Source of the DNA: Bacillota bacterium
GTDB taxonomy: Bacteria; Bacillota; Clostridia; Acetivibrionales; DTU013
Assembly: GCA_023435925.1 (NCBI GenBank)
Contig: JAEZLF010000086.1
Location: 1 to 41,012 of the forward strand
Length of the DNA stretch: 41,012 bases
Direction: 5' to 3'
Shown here: in pieces, positions 24,333 through 33,040 of the stretch
How the letters are laid out: each line of letters opens with the position of its first letter
Position numbering within the stretch: position 1 is the first letter of the stretch
Made by a program: the position numbers and the translations under genes
Notes under the pieces: generated by a model
The model's database searches: none
What the model was told of the DNA's origin: nothing
The model's input: only the letters and a program-made list of their open reading frames with translations

Positions 24333-26552
24333 ATGAATCGATTAGCAAGTAAGAAGGGAACCTTTGCTGCTGTTGTAGTAATTATACTTCTGATTTCATA
24401 TATATCGTTTTTTGGGTTGGATATCGGCTCACTGCATTTGAAAGGCTCACCAGAGATGCGCTTTGGAATTGATATCAGAGGCGGTATTGATGCAGCCTTT
24501 GTCCCAAAAGATTTAGATCGCAGTCCCACAGAATCTGAACTGGAAGCAGCACGTGCCATTATAGAAACAAGATTGAATCAGAAAAACATTTTGGACCGTG
24601 ATGTGACAATTGACAAAGAAAACGGTTGTATTTTTGTGCGCTTTCCCTGGAAATCAAGCGAGACTGATTTTGATCCGGAAAAAGCCATTGCTGAATTGGG
24701 CAGCATGGCGCTTCTTACCTTTAAAGACCCCGACGGTAAGATCGTCATGGAAGGAAAATATGTGGAAAGTGCCATTCCCGGAGTTGATCCGGAAAATCCA
24801 AACTCATATATTGTAAGCTTGACCTTGAAGCCTGAGGGCCGCAAAATGTTTGCGGAAGCGACCGGAAGGCTTGTCGGCCAGAAGATTACCATCTATTTAG
24901 ATGAGAATATGATTTCTGACCCGACGGTTCAGCAAAAGATTGATTCGGATCAATCCTACATTAACAGAATAGCAACTCTTGAGGAAGCCAAGACTTTGGC
25001 TAACCAAATAAATTCAGGTGCATTACCCTTTGCTTTGGTCACAGAAAATTACAGTACCATCAGCCCCTCGCTTGGCAGTAACGCTTTGGAGGTTATGGTA
25101 CTGGCAGGGATTGTGGCATTCATATTAATCTGTGTAGCCTTAATCCTATACTATCGTTTATCCGGTGTCATTGCAGCTATTGCATTACTATTTCAGGTGG
25201 CGGGACAGCTCATTCTGTTGACCTGGCCGCAATTTTCCATCACGCTGCCCGGTATTGCCGGTATTATCCTGGCAATTGGTATGGGCATAGATGCCAATGT
25301 TATCATTTCCGAGAGAATACGTGAGGAACTTAGAAGTGGCAAGACGATAAAAGCAACGGTTGCTTCAGGCTTCAAAATGGCGTTCTCCTCTATTTTTGAC
25401 GGAAACATCGCCGTGTTGATTGTTGCCTTTGTTATGATGTTTTTCGGCTCAGGCGCTATTTTATCCTTCGCGTACACGCTGCTGTTTGGTACTATTATGA
25501 ACTTTGTAGCCGGAGTAACGGCGTCTAAGCTAATGACCACGTCTATCGTACAGAATAGCTGGTTGAGAAGTCCGTCCTTCTTTTTGAGCAAGCGTGCAAT
25601 GGAGAAGAAGGAAGTGAAAATCCACCCGTTCTTCCAGAAACGAAAGATTTATTATGCTATTTCAGGATGTATTTTAGCTTTTGGTCTTGTTATGACAATT
25701 GTAAATGGAATCACCTTAGACATTCAGTTCAAGGGGGGCACCATTCTAAAATATGTCATGTCAGAAACAACGGAATTTGATCCTGACATCGCAGCGGATA
25801 TGGTGGAAGAGAAATTAGACGGGCGTGTCGCGACAGGGCAGATTACCACGGATTTTGCGACGGGTGAAAAGAGACTGGTCATCAGCATGACAGGCGGAGA
25901 GGCTGTGAGCAACGAGGAACTGCACCTTATAACCGAAACGTTGCAGCAGCAATATCCGGAACAGGAATTTGAACTAGACAGCACCAATAATGTCTCACCG
26001 TTCTTCAGCAAGATATTTTTACAGAATGCCATTATAGCCATTATACTTTCCGCAGTGCTGGTTACATTGTATGTCTGGTTCAGCTTCCGGAAGATTCATG
26101 GGTTGTCAGCCGGAATTGTGGCACTGGTAGCTCTGTTGCATGATGCTCTAATAGCCTTCTTCACGTTTACTATATTCAGGATTCCGATTGGAGATACCTT
26201 TGTTGCTGTTATATTGACAATTTTAGGTTATTCCATTAACGATACGATCGTCATTTACGACCGTATCAGGGAAAATTTCCGCGTGAACAAAAAAATGGCC
26301 ATTGAAGACATCGTGGACAAAAGTATTTCGCAAAGCTTTACACGCTCGGTGAATACCAACCTTGCCGTGTTTGCGAGCATAGCCATTTTATATGTGTTTG
26401 CCGCAATGAACGGTCTGGATTCCATTGTAAGCTTCGCGTTGCCTATGGCAATCGGATCTCTCAGTGGATGTTATTCAACAATATGTATCGCCGGTCCGAT
26501 TTGGACTTCGTGGGAGAAGCGCAAGCAAAGACGTCTTGTGAAAGCAAAATAG
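24333..26552 (+). CDS. secDF: Fused protein-export membrane protein SecDF
   Basis: A 739-residue protein in which SecD (about 1-415) and SecF (about 430-739) are joined. SecD part: N-terminal helix, D1-type MRFGIDIRGGIDAAF, the first periplasmic domain with LTLKPEGRKMFAEATG, and the channel motifs GIAGIILAIGMGIDANVIISERIREE. SecF part: LDIQFKGGTILKY, LHDALIAFFTF and ILGYSINDTIVIYDRIREN. Twelve membrane helices are expected. It uses the proton or sodium gradient to help protein release at SecYEG; YajC, its partner, is upstream. AAAGGAG is about 12 bases before the ATG. Confidence 0.96.
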   Translation: MNRLASKKGTFAAVVVIILLISYISFFGLDIGSLHLKGSPEMRFGIDIRGGIDAAFVPKDLDRSPTESELEAARAIIETRLNQKNILDRDVTIDKENGCIFVRFPWKSSETDFDPEKAIAELGSMALLTFKDPDGKIVMEGKYVESAIPGVDPENPNSYIVSLTLKPEGRKMFAEATGRLVGQKITIYLDENMISDPTVQQKIDSDQSYINRIATLEEAKTLANQINSGALPFALVTENYSTISPSLGSNALEVMVLAGIVAFILICVALILYYRLSGVIAAIALLFQVAGQLILLTWPQFSITLPGIAGIILAIGMGIDANVIISERIREELRSGKTIKATVASGFKMAFSSIFDGNIAVLIVAFVMMFFGSGAILSFAYTLLFGTIMNFVAGVTASKLMTTSIVQNSWLRSPSFFLSKRAMEKKEVKIHPFFQKRKIYYAISGCILAFGLVMTIVNGITLDIQFKGGTILKYVMSETTEFDPDIAADMVEEKLDGRVATGQITTDFATGEKRLVISMTGGEAVSNEELHLITETLQQQYPEQEFELDSTNNVSPFFSKIFLQNAIIAIILSAVLVTLYVWFSFRKIHGLSAGIVALVALLHDALIAFFTFTIFRIPIGDTFVAVILTILGYSINDTIVIYDRIRENFRVNKKMAIEDIVDKSISQSFTRSVNTNLAVFASIAILYVFAAMNGLDSIVSFALPMAIGSLSGCYSTICIAGPIWTSWEKRKQRRLVKAK

Positions 26553-26879
26553 AAAAGTGACCCGCAAAAGCTTAATCGACGTTTAGAATATTGGAATAAG
26601 TACACATTTCCGGCAGGCGGCCTAAATAGCCGTCTGCCGGTTTTGCTTTTTCTCGATGCAGTATGTGTAGAAATTTATTAGGCGGAATATGTTCGAGTGG
26701 GGTTAACGTAAAGTTATCATTGGGGAATTGTTTGCTTTTACATAGCTGCTATGCTATGCTATTTATGTAAGATAAAACATATCCCTTGTGAGCGATAAAT
26801 ACCGGTACAGCACGATCTGCCTTACTAAGAATGAAGAGCTAACAAATGTACAGAATAATCATTTAAGGAGATGCTGTCT
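26553..26879. other. Intergenic region after secDF
   Basis: This 327-base gap holds the secDF terminator and, further on, an inverted repeat TTACATA/TATGTAA (26738-26744, 26764-26770) enclosing three tandem GCTAT units (26748-26762). TTGCTT (26732-26737) and TATGCT (26755-26760) could be a 17-base-spaced promoter for the small gene that follows. Otherwise nothing is seen. Confidence 0.5.
26610..26654 (+). terminator. Terminator after secDF
   Basis: A 12-bp stem CCGGCAGGCGGC/GCCGTCTGCCGG (26610-26621 with 26629-26640, one G-T pair), 7-base loop, followed by TTTTGCTTTTTC. Confidence 0.92.
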
Positions 26880-27065
26880 ATGGAAACGTTTTATTATCCC
26901 GTCGTAGTGGTGGAGAACAAAGAAGAACTCGAAGTGGTTACCTCATATTGCGAGGAATACAAGATTAGTTTTCAGTTTCTAGATAACGACTTGAATCATT
27001 TTCCTGCCCAAGTATTGCTTTACTGCGATAAAGAGGATTTCTCCCTGTTTCTTGAATCTATTTAG
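26880..27065 (+). CDS. Uncharacterised 61-residue protein
   Basis: Start at ATG 26880 with AAGGAG nine to fourteen bases upstream; an in-frame ATG at 26871 would sit on that site. The sequence METFYYPVVVVENKEELEVV then an alternating hydrophobic/acidic pattern suggests a small alpha/beta fold, with two cysteines. No family recognised. It stands alone between terminator-like hairpins. Good ribosome site and codon pattern make it likely real. Confidence 0.6.
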   Translation: METFYYPVVVVENKEELEVVTSYCEEYKISFQFLDNDLNHFPAQVLLYCDKEDFSLFLESI

Positions 27066-27117
27066 GCTTTAGCCTGCCTGTACCACCTTTATTCTTTAAT
27101 AACGCTGCTGAACAGTA

Positions 27118-27151
27118 AAGGCAGACAATCGGATTGGATATTGTCTGCCTT
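27118..27151. terminator. Hairpin between convergent small genes
   Basis: A perfect 12-bp stem AAGGCAGACAAT/ATTGTCTGCCTT (27118-27129 with 27140-27151) with a 10-base loop. T tracts are short on both strands, so termination may be weak. It lies between genes that converge from both sides. A 9-bp inverted repeat GCCTGTACC/GGTACAGGC (27076-27084, 27189-27197) brackets it. Confidence 0.6.
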
Positions 27152-27218
27152 ACGTATAAACCATAGGTTTGTTCAATGTATGCACCTAGGTACAGGCCCC
27201 TCTGTATTTACCGGGTTG

Positions 27219-27491
27219 CTATTTTTTGGAAAATACAAAGTCTATAACAAGTCCGCCGATAATTGCTTCAGCGGCAATCGTAAAGCTAGTTGTCACAATT
27301 GACTTTGATACAAGATCAAGATATGAATTATGCGGAAGAACTGTATTGTTTAGCAAAACTAATACAGAACCGATTGTGAGCAACACAAAGAATACATAAC
27401 ATCCGTATTTTATCAAGGCCTTAGGCAGCTTTCCTATATTACCAAAGGCGGTACGAATTTTCTCAATATTTTTATACATGTTGGTTTGCAC
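27219..27491 (-). CDS. Uncharacterised two-helix membrane protein
   Basis: A 90-residue product from GTG 27491 (GGGGTG seven bases upstream; alternative ATG 27479). A basic, amphipathic N-terminus (about 1-28) is followed by two hydrophobic segments (about 30-50 and 62-86) and ends in FVFSKK. No family recognised. It is transcribed opposite to its neighbours, with an AT-rich divergent region of 218 bases before the HD-GYP gene. Confidence 0.6.
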   Translation of the reverse strand: MQTNMYKNIEKIRTAFGNIGKLPKALIKYGCYVFFVLLTIGSVLVLLNNTVLPHNSYLDLVSKSIVTTSFTIAAEAIIGGLVIDFVFSKK

Positions 27492-27709
27492 TACCTGACA
27501 CCCCTTCTATATAAATGGTTTCACTGTGACTCCTATATGTTAACATAATGATGTGTTTACAACAAGTTAAAATCTTTACCATCTGTACGAAAGCGAAGCA
27601 GTCATAAAAAGTTGATTAGAAAAAAGTAACAAAATTTCACAAAATTCTGTAAAATTTTAATAAATATGATATAATTATTATGAAAACATTTTCGACTCAG
27701 GAGAAAGCT

Positions 27710-28747
27710 ATGAGAAAAGTATTTGTTAGTGTGAATGATTGCAAACCAGGTGTACAGATAGCTGAAAGCATTTTTAATGAGTATGGAGCTATATTGGTTG
27801 TTGAAAACACGATACTGGATGAATACATTCTCAGCAAGATAAAAGACCTGGGTTTAGTCAAAATAAAAGTTATCGATTACAACAATGATATGGTCATTGT
27901 AAGTGGGACAGAGCTGTTCAAGGCCCAGTATAATGAAAATCTGAATACTGTCAAGAATATACTTTATGACTTATCCAGTGGAAAATCAGTGGATTATAAT
28001 ATGGTCAATCATGCGACCGATTCCATCATCAACCGGATCAATGAGAATCGGGACATTGTTACCTGCATCAATGATATGAGAGAGGCTGATGATTATCTTT
28101 ATACGCACAGCATCAATGTTTCTTTGCTTGTCATGCTCATAGGTAAATGGCTCAAATACGACTATTATCGCATTAAATCCCTGGTGACTGCAGGCTTTTT
28201 GCATGATATCGGAAAGAGTAAGATTTCTGCGGAAATTTTAAACAAGCCGGGTTCTTTGAATACTGTTGAATTCGATGAAATGAAGAAGCATTCTGCGTAT
28301 GGTCTGCAAATTGCCGAAAAGATTCCCAACCTGAATGAAGATATCCTTAAAGGAATCCTAATGCATCATGAGAGAGAAGATGGATCTGGCTATCCTTTCG
28401 GGCTGAAAAGTGCTCAGATTCATGACTACGCAAAAATTATTGCAGTTGCAGATATATTTGATGCGATGACTTCCAATAGAGCCTATAAAAAAATGGAGTG
28501 TGCCTTTGATGTAATAGAAAGGATGCAAAAGGAAAATTTCGGGAAACTGGACCACATGGTTCTCCAGACATTTCTGAAGAATATTGCATCGTATTATATG
28601 GGCGATTTTGTCAAGCTTAGTACGGGAGATATCGGCGAGATTGTATATATCAACCCGTTTAATATATCGAAGCCTATTATTAAGGTGGACGATGTCTATA
28701 TCGACCTTTCAAGAGAAAATCAGGTGAAGATACTTGAATTGATCTGA
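27710..28747 (+). CDS. HD-GYP domain protein (probable c-di-GMP phosphodiesterase)
   Basis: ATG 27710 has AGGAGA 6 bases upstream and gives 345 residues; an in-frame ATG at 27680 is less well placed. The N-terminal ~120 residues begin with VNDCKPGVQIAESIFNEYG, common ahead of HD-GYP domains. The HD-GYP domain has HSINVSLL, FLHDIGKSKI, KHSAYG, HHEREDGSGYPFGL and DIFDAMTSNRAYK, so all metal and GYP signature residues are present. Such proteins hydrolyse cyclic di-GMP. A short beta-rich tail (TGDIGEIVYINPF) follows. A TATAAT at 27670-27675 could be its -10 box. It is monocistronic. Confidence 0.92.
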   Translation: MRKVFVSVNDCKPGVQIAESIFNEYGAILVVENTILDEYILSKIKDLGLVKIKVIDYNNDMVIVSGTELFKAQYNENLNTVKNILYDLSSGKSVDYNMVNHATDSIINRINENRDIVTCINDMREADDYLYTHSINVSLLVMLIGKWLKYDYYRIKSLVTAGFLHDIGKSKISAEILNKPGSLNTVEFDEMKKHSAYGLQIAEKIPNLNEDILKGILMHHEREDGSGYPFGLKSAQIHDYAKIIAVADIFDAMTSNRAYKKMECAFDVIERMQKENFGKLDHMVLQTFLKNIASYYMGDFVKLSTGDIGEIVYINPFNISKPIIKVDDVYIDLSRENQVKILELI

Positions 28748-28784
28748 GAGATTAATTATTTTATTGCGATAAAAGTCAAAGAAA

Positions 28785-28821
28785 AACGACAGCTTATCTA
28801 TGAATAGGCCGCCGTTTTTTT
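28785..28821 (+). terminator. Terminator after the HD-GYP gene
   Basis: An imperfect stem around AACGACAGC and GCCGCCGTT (two A-C mismatches) followed by seven T (28815-28821), 38 bases after the stop. Confidence 0.7.
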
Positions 28822-28947
28822 ATTATGTTGTCGAACATTGGAATTCTGCAATGAATATCCACGAAACATTTTAGTAGGATGGATGGAATAAATAGGCTAT
28901 AATGAATGGACAGGCTCACATATTATATTACGAGGGGGTAGACTTCT

Positions 28948-29259
28948 ATGGTAAACAGATTTTTAGAGAAGCGGGTTGAGGTGGATTTTAATGACAATAC
29001 ACTAAAAACAGGAAACTCTATTGAATTGGAATATTACCTGCTGGAGTGTGAAAATACAGAGTTATCTGATACAGAAGTGCAAAAAACATATGGTGTTGGG
29101 ATTGTTAAGAAACATCATGGTATTCTGAATGAAAGCAAGCAATTTGCAAATATTTTCAACTCAAGGGATCAGGCAAGGAGTTTAATCGAAAACCTCGCTC
29201 AGCATACAGTTACCCCGACATCACTTCTATATATCCTGGATGATCTCCTTGGGGTTTAA
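28948..29259 (+). CDS. DUF6514-like small protein
   Basis: A 103-residue cytosolic protein with ELEYYLLECE, QKTYGVGIVKKHH and a terminal segment VTPTSLLYILDDLLGV that recall the clostridial DUF6514 family; I am moderately sure of that assignment. AGGGGGT lies 9 bases upstream. TATAAT at 28898-28903 could be its -10 box, and a Spo0A-box-like TTGTCGAA lies at 28828-28835. Function unknown. It is followed by a terminator and is monocistronic. Confidence 0.65.
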   Translation: MVNRFLEKRVEVDFNDNTLKTGNSIELEYYLLECENTELSDTEVQKTYGVGIVKKHHGILNESKQFANIFNSRDQARSLIENLAQHTVTPTSLLYILDDLLGV

Positions 29260-29582
29260 TTTCATAGAATGATATGTAAATCATGTTATTAAATATTTAT
29301 ATCCTGTAGAAGGAAATTGAATCAATCATGTAGAATATAATTTAAATAACAGTTTATTACTCATCTCAGTTTTTCATGGGGTGAGTTTTTATTTTTTTAA
29401 GTTTCTTAATGCAATAAAAAAATTGCGTAAAAAGAAGGAATATAAACAATTGTGTCGAACATGTATTAGAGTATTCAAAGGAGAGAGTTTGCATTATATA
29501 AAGTAATAATTATTTTTTATAGACCAATAATATCATAGTGATATGGAAAATGCGGATGATAGGGCAAACCAAAGGATGAAGG
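29260..29582. other. AT-rich intergenic region before dnaG
   Basis: This 323-base gap contains the terminator above, a second small hairpin GCAAT/ATTGC (29411-29426) around an A run, and TGTCGAA (29453-29459), which matches a Spo0A box, about 130 bases before dnaG. No perfect sigma-A promoter and no gene seen. Confidence 0.6.
29359..29398 (+). terminator. Terminator after the DUF6514-like gene
   Basis: ACTCATCTC (29359-29367) pairs with GGGGTGAGT (29378-29386), with two T-G pairs, followed by a T-rich run to 29398. Confidence 0.82.
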
Positions 29583-31382
29583 ATGTTTATCAGGTATTCA
29601 GATGAGCTTATAGAGGAAATTCGTATCAATAACGATATAGTAGATGTAGTTTCTGAATATGTGAAACTGGAAAAGAGAGGTAAAAATTATTTTGGCCTCT
29701 GTCCTTTCCACAGGGAAAAAACACCTTCCTTCAGTGTTGAATCCGGTAAACAAATATTTTACTGCTTTGGCTGCGGTAAAGGCGGCAATGTGTTTCAATT
29801 TATTTCGCTTGCTGAAAAGCTTGATTATATTGAATCCGTGAAATTGCTCGCTGACAGGGCCAAAATTTTATTACCGGAAAGTGATGATACAGAGCAGGCG
29901 GAAAAGGCACGGCTGAAGCAGCTGATATTAAGCATAAACCTGTTGGCTGCCAGACACTATCACGATGTACTGAATTCCAAAAAGGGAGAAGCTGCTGCAG
30001 AATATCTCAGAAAGAGAGAAATATCAGAGCAGACAGCAAGGAAATTCGGCCTCGGATACTCTTGCGACGAATGGGATGACTTATATCGTTATTTGGTATC
30101 GAAAGGAATCGATGAGGAGCATATGCTGCAAAGCGGATTAATTATGCGCAGCAGTAAAGGAAGGCTTTATGACCGGTTTAAGGGCAGACTTATTTTCCCG
30201 ATTTTTGACGTTAGGGGGAATGTGATCGCATTTGGCGGAAGGGTGATGGACAATACATTACCCAAGTATGTGAATTCACCGGAAACTGTCGTTTACAGCA
30301 AAGGGAAACATTTATATGCACTGAACTATGCAAAAAATACGGAGAGCAAAAAGCTGGTGGTTGTTGAAGGCTATATGGATGTGATTTCTCTCCATCAGAG
30401 CGGTATTGGGAATGCGGTAGCATCATTGGGTACGGCATTGACTGAGAGTCAGGGCAGGATACTTAAAAAGTATGCGGAAGAGATCGTTATTTCCTATGAT
30501 GCAGATACTGCAGGACAAGCTGCTACACAAAGAGGGCTTGATTTACTCAGCGACATAGGCTGCCATGTTAAAGTGCTCACAGTGCCTGACGGTAAGGACC
30601 CGGATGAATATATAAGAAAAAATGGAGCGGAGGGATTTAGAAAGCTTGTGGACAGCGCGTTGTCGCTTGTCGAGTACAAGATAAGGGTGTTAAAAGGGGA
30701 ACAGGATTTATCGACTACTGAAGGGAAAATTGCTTTTTTAAATAAAGTAGCTATGGTATTGTCAAAGGTTGATAATGTCATGGAACGGGAAATGTACATA
30801 AAAAAATTATCCCAGGAATATGAAATATCGGAAGAAGCAATACTTTCAGAAGTAATAAGAAGGACAAGGCCGGCCTCAAAGCAAAGTTTAAAGATAGCTA
30901 ATGCGGTTGAGGCTGCCAGGAAGGCTTCGGAGACAGGCGATGAAATTGAGCTGAAACTTCTCCGCGATGAGCGTTTTATACTGTCGTTATTATGTGTTGA
31001 CAACAGTATATATCACATGGTAAAAGAGAAAGTTAACATAGAAATGTTCATCAGCGAAGAGAATAAACGTATTGCGAAGCTGATCTTCGAAAAGCTTGAC
31101 CAAAAGAAAGATTTTAGTCCTGCAGAGCTGTTGAATATCGTAAAATCAGAAGAAGCAGGTCAGTTTGCCAGAATATTGAATGAAGAATGCCACTGCGATG
31201 ATAATGAGAAGGCAATTTTGGGTAAAATTAAGGATATGGAAATATTAAACACAGAGAAGAGACAAAAACAGGTATTAGAGCTGTTAAAAGACAAAGGTAA
31301 ACTGCCAGAAGGAGATGTTGACAAATTAATACTGGAGTTCAGAAGTTTGACGCAAAAGATGAAGAATATAAAGAATATGTAG
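29583..31382 (+). CDS. dnaG: DNA primase DnaG
   Basis: A 599-residue primase. The N-terminal CHC2 zinc ribbon uses Cys40, His43, Cys61 and Cys64 (LCPFHREKTPSFSV and YCFGCGKGG). The catalytic core has FDVRGNVIAFGGRVM, then TOPRIM VVVEGYMDVI and SYDADTAGQAA. The C-terminal ~170 residues form the helicase-binding region. Start at ATG 29583 after AAAGGATGAAGG. It is followed 28 bases later by rpoD, the classic macromolecular-synthesis operon order (without rpsU here). The 323-base gap upstream carries a Spo0A-box-like heptamer. Confidence 0.96.
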   Translation: MFIRYSDELIEEIRINNDIVDVVSEYVKLEKRGKNYFGLCPFHREKTPSFSVESGKQIFYCFGCGKGGNVFQFISLAEKLDYIESVKLLADRAKILLPESDDTEQAEKARLKQLILSINLLAARHYHDVLNSKKGEAAAEYLRKREISEQTARKFGLGYSCDEWDDLYRYLVSKGIDEEHMLQSGLIMRSSKGRLYDRFKGRLIFPIFDVRGNVIAFGGRVMDNTLPKYVNSPETVVYSKGKHLYALNYAKNTESKKLVVVEGYMDVISLHQSGIGNAVASLGTALTESQGRILKKYAEEIVISYDADTAGQAATQRGLDLLSDIGCHVKVLTVPDGKDPDEYIRKNGAEGFRKLVDSALSLVEYKIRVLKGEQDLSTTEGKIAFLNKVAMVLSKVDNVMEREMYIKKLSQEYEISEEAILSEVIRRTRPASKQSLKIANAVEAARKASETGDEIELKLLRDERFILSLLCVDNSIYHMVKEKVNIEMFISEENKRIAKLIFEKLDQKKDFSPAELLNIVKSEEAGQFARILNEECHCDDNEKAILGKIKDMEILNTEKRQKQVLELLKDKGKLPEGDVDKLILEFRSLTQKMKNIKNM

Positions 31383-31410
31383 CAATAAACGGAGGAAGGA
31401 GGGGCAGCTG

Positions 31411-32505
31411 TTGAAAACTTTAAATAATGATACGAATAACACAGGCAGAAAGTCCATATTGAAAGAGCTTGTTGAAAAAGGTAAGACAAAAGGTATGCTG
31501 ACCTATAAGGAAATCATGGATGCCTTTGAAGAGATTGAACTGGAGCCTGAACAGATTGAAAAGATCTATGAAACAGTCGAAAATATGGGTATTGACGTAG
31601 TTGGAGATATTGATGAAGAAATCAAGGATTTGCAGAGCACGGAAGAAGAGCTTGACTTGACTCTTCCCGAGGGTATCAGCATCGATGATCCTGTCAGAAT
31701 GTATTTGAAGGAAATCGGTAAAGTGCCCCTGCTGTCTGCTGAGGAAGAAATTGAGCTGGCCAAAAGGATGGAAAATGGCGAGAATGAAGCCAAAAGAAGA
31801 CTTGCTGAGGCAAATCTCCGGCTTGTGGTAAGTATTGCCAAACGTTATGTTGGCAGAGGTATGCTTTTCCTGGATCTGATTCAGGAAGGGAATCTTGGAC
31901 TTATTAAGGCCGTTGAAAAGTTTGATTACAGAAAAGGATATAAATTCAGTACCTATGCTACGTGGTGGATCCGGCAGGCTATCACCCGCGCGATTGCGGA
32001 TCAGGCCAGAACCATCAGGATTCCTGTTCATATGGTTGAAACCATCAATAAGCTTATAAGAGTTTCCAGGCAGCTTCTGCAGGAGTTGGGCAGAGAGCCT
32101 CACCCAGAGGAGATTGCCAAGGAAATGAGTATGTCGGTGGAAAAGGTGAGAGAGATCATGAAGATTTCCCAGGAACCTGTTTCACTTGAAACGCCGATCG
32201 GTGAGGAAGAGGACAGCCATCTTGGTGATTTTATCCCTGATGATGATGCACCGGCGCCTGCCGAAGCAGCAGCATTTACTTTACTGAAGGAGCAATTGAT
32301 CGATGTTCTTGATACGTTGACAGCCAGAGAGGAAAAGGTATTGAGACTGAGATTTGGTCTGGACGACGGAAGAGCCAGAACGCTCGAGGAAGTAGGTAAG
32401 GAGTTTAATGTAACCCGAGAGAGAATCAGACAGATCGAGGCAAAAGCTCTGAGAAAGCTTAGACATCCAAGCAGGAGCAAGAAGCTGAAGGACTATCTGG
32501 ATTAA
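31411..32505 (+). CDS. rpoD: Primary sigma factor RpoD (sigma A)
   Basis: A 364-residue sigma-70 starting at TTG 31411 with AAGGAGGGG seven bases upstream. Region 1.1-like N-terminus (about 12-60), region 1.2 DPVRMYLKEIGKVPLLS, region 2 with RLVVSIAKRYVGRGMLFLDL and YKFSTYATWWIRQAITRAIA (-10 recognition), region 3 and region 4 with EEVGKEFNVTRERIRQIEAK (-35 recognition). It directs housekeeping transcription and would read the TTGACA/TATAAT promoters found in this window. In relatives trmK and nif3 usually follow; here about 6 kb of accessory DNA intervenes. Confidence 0.97.
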   Translation: MKTLNNDTNNTGRKSILKELVEKGKTKGMLTYKEIMDAFEEIELEPEQIEKIYETVENMGIDVVGDIDEEIKDLQSTEEELDLTLPEGISIDDPVRMYLKEIGKVPLLSAEEEIELAKRMENGENEAKRRLAEANLRLVVSIAKRYVGRGMLFLDLIQEGNLGLIKAVEKFDYRKGYKFSTYATWWIRQAITRAIADQARTIRIPVHMVETINKLIRVSRQLLQELGREPHPEEIAKEMSMSVEKVREIMKISQEPVSLETPIGEEEDSHLGDFIPDDDAPAPAEAAAFTLLKEQLIDVLDTLTAREEKVLRLRFGLDDGRARTLEEVGKEFNVTRERIRQIEAKALRKLRHPSRSKKLKDYLD

Positions 32506-32602
32506 TAGTGGAGATAGATTAAGGGAAAATATTTTTAGGGGTAGTTTTGTAACGTATATGCATGAATAGCATTTATAACTACAATTATAAAATATAAGGG
32601 TT

Positions 32603-32632
32603 TTGTAAAATACGGTATATAAACTGTATAAT
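32603..32632 (+). promoter_or_regulatory. Candidate sigma-A promoter downstream of rpoD
   Basis: TTGTAA (32603-32608) and TATAAT (32627-32632) with an 18-base spacer. A related pair TTGTAA (32659-32664) and TTTAAT (32682-32687), 17-base spacer, lies one 56-base step further on. Either could start a transcript through the structured leader ahead of the McrB-like gene. Confidence 0.45.
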
Positions 32633-32879
32633 AACAGAAAAACAAACAGAACGGGGTTTTGTAAAGTTGTATAGGTGTGAGTTTAATTCTGTTTTACTGT
32701 AGGAGTGAACATTTTTAGCCATATAAACTTATTCTTTAAGTTATGAAGTGTATCTAGTATAAACGACTGCCTTTGCCGGGAAAAGCCCGTGCTAGGAAAC
32801 TGATTAGTGTTCATCTGCAGAGCCAGATAAAATGTAAACGGGATAGAGATAATGTGTTGATTGATTGAATATTCTATTT

Positions 32880-32938
32880 AAATTATTGTCAGCTTACCAG
32901 GATTTATGCTTAAACCTGAATAAGTCTGGCAATAATTT
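32880..32938. repeat. 59-nt long hairpin upstream of the McrB-like gene
   Basis: AAATTATTGTCAG (32880-32892) pairs over 13 bases with CTGGCAATAATTT (32926-32938), one G-T pair. An inner CTTA/TAAG and CCAGG/CCTG continue the helix. A weak TTTTA tail follows, so it may be a terminator for a leader RNA, or a mobile-element palindrome. Confidence 0.65.
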
Positions 32939-32979
32939 TACATACTTGGCGTATTTTAAAAATCCTTATGTATCGTTCA

Positions 32980-33008
32980 TTTCCAATCGTTGTATTTTGT
33001 GATATAAT
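32980..33008 (+). promoter_or_regulatory. Promoter of the McrB-like/DUF2357 operon
   Basis: TTTCCA (32980-32985) and a perfect TATAAT (33003-33008) with a 17-base spacer, giving a start near 33015 and a leader of about 26 bases with AAGGAG before ATG 33041. Confidence 0.65.
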
Positions 33009-33040
33009 GTCATTTAAATACAAATTAAGGAGTGAATAAT

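Larger units (their letters stand above)
32506..33040. other. 535-base non-coding region between rpoD and the McrB-like gene
   Basis: Very AT-rich. It holds three GTTTTGTAA boxes exactly 56 bases apart (32544, 32600, 32656), promoter-like pairs, a GC-richer block at about 32765-32830 with stems CGGG/CCCG (around AAAAG) and ATCTG/CAGAT, the 59-nt hairpin at 32880-32938, and a promoter next to the following gene. No protein gene is seen. The GC-richer block plus hairpin could be a structured RNA, but I match it to no known class. Confidence 0.55.

Noticed and set aside
26738..26770. GCTAT tandem units as a CRISPR-like or satellite array
   Set aside because: Only three 5-base units without spacers; more likely chance sequence within a small inverted repeat.
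32765..32850. Possible known riboswitch (c-di-GMP, fluoride, guanidine, ZTP, TPP) or ribozyme downstream of rpoD
   Set aside because: The conserved core words of those classes are not present; only generic short stems are seen.
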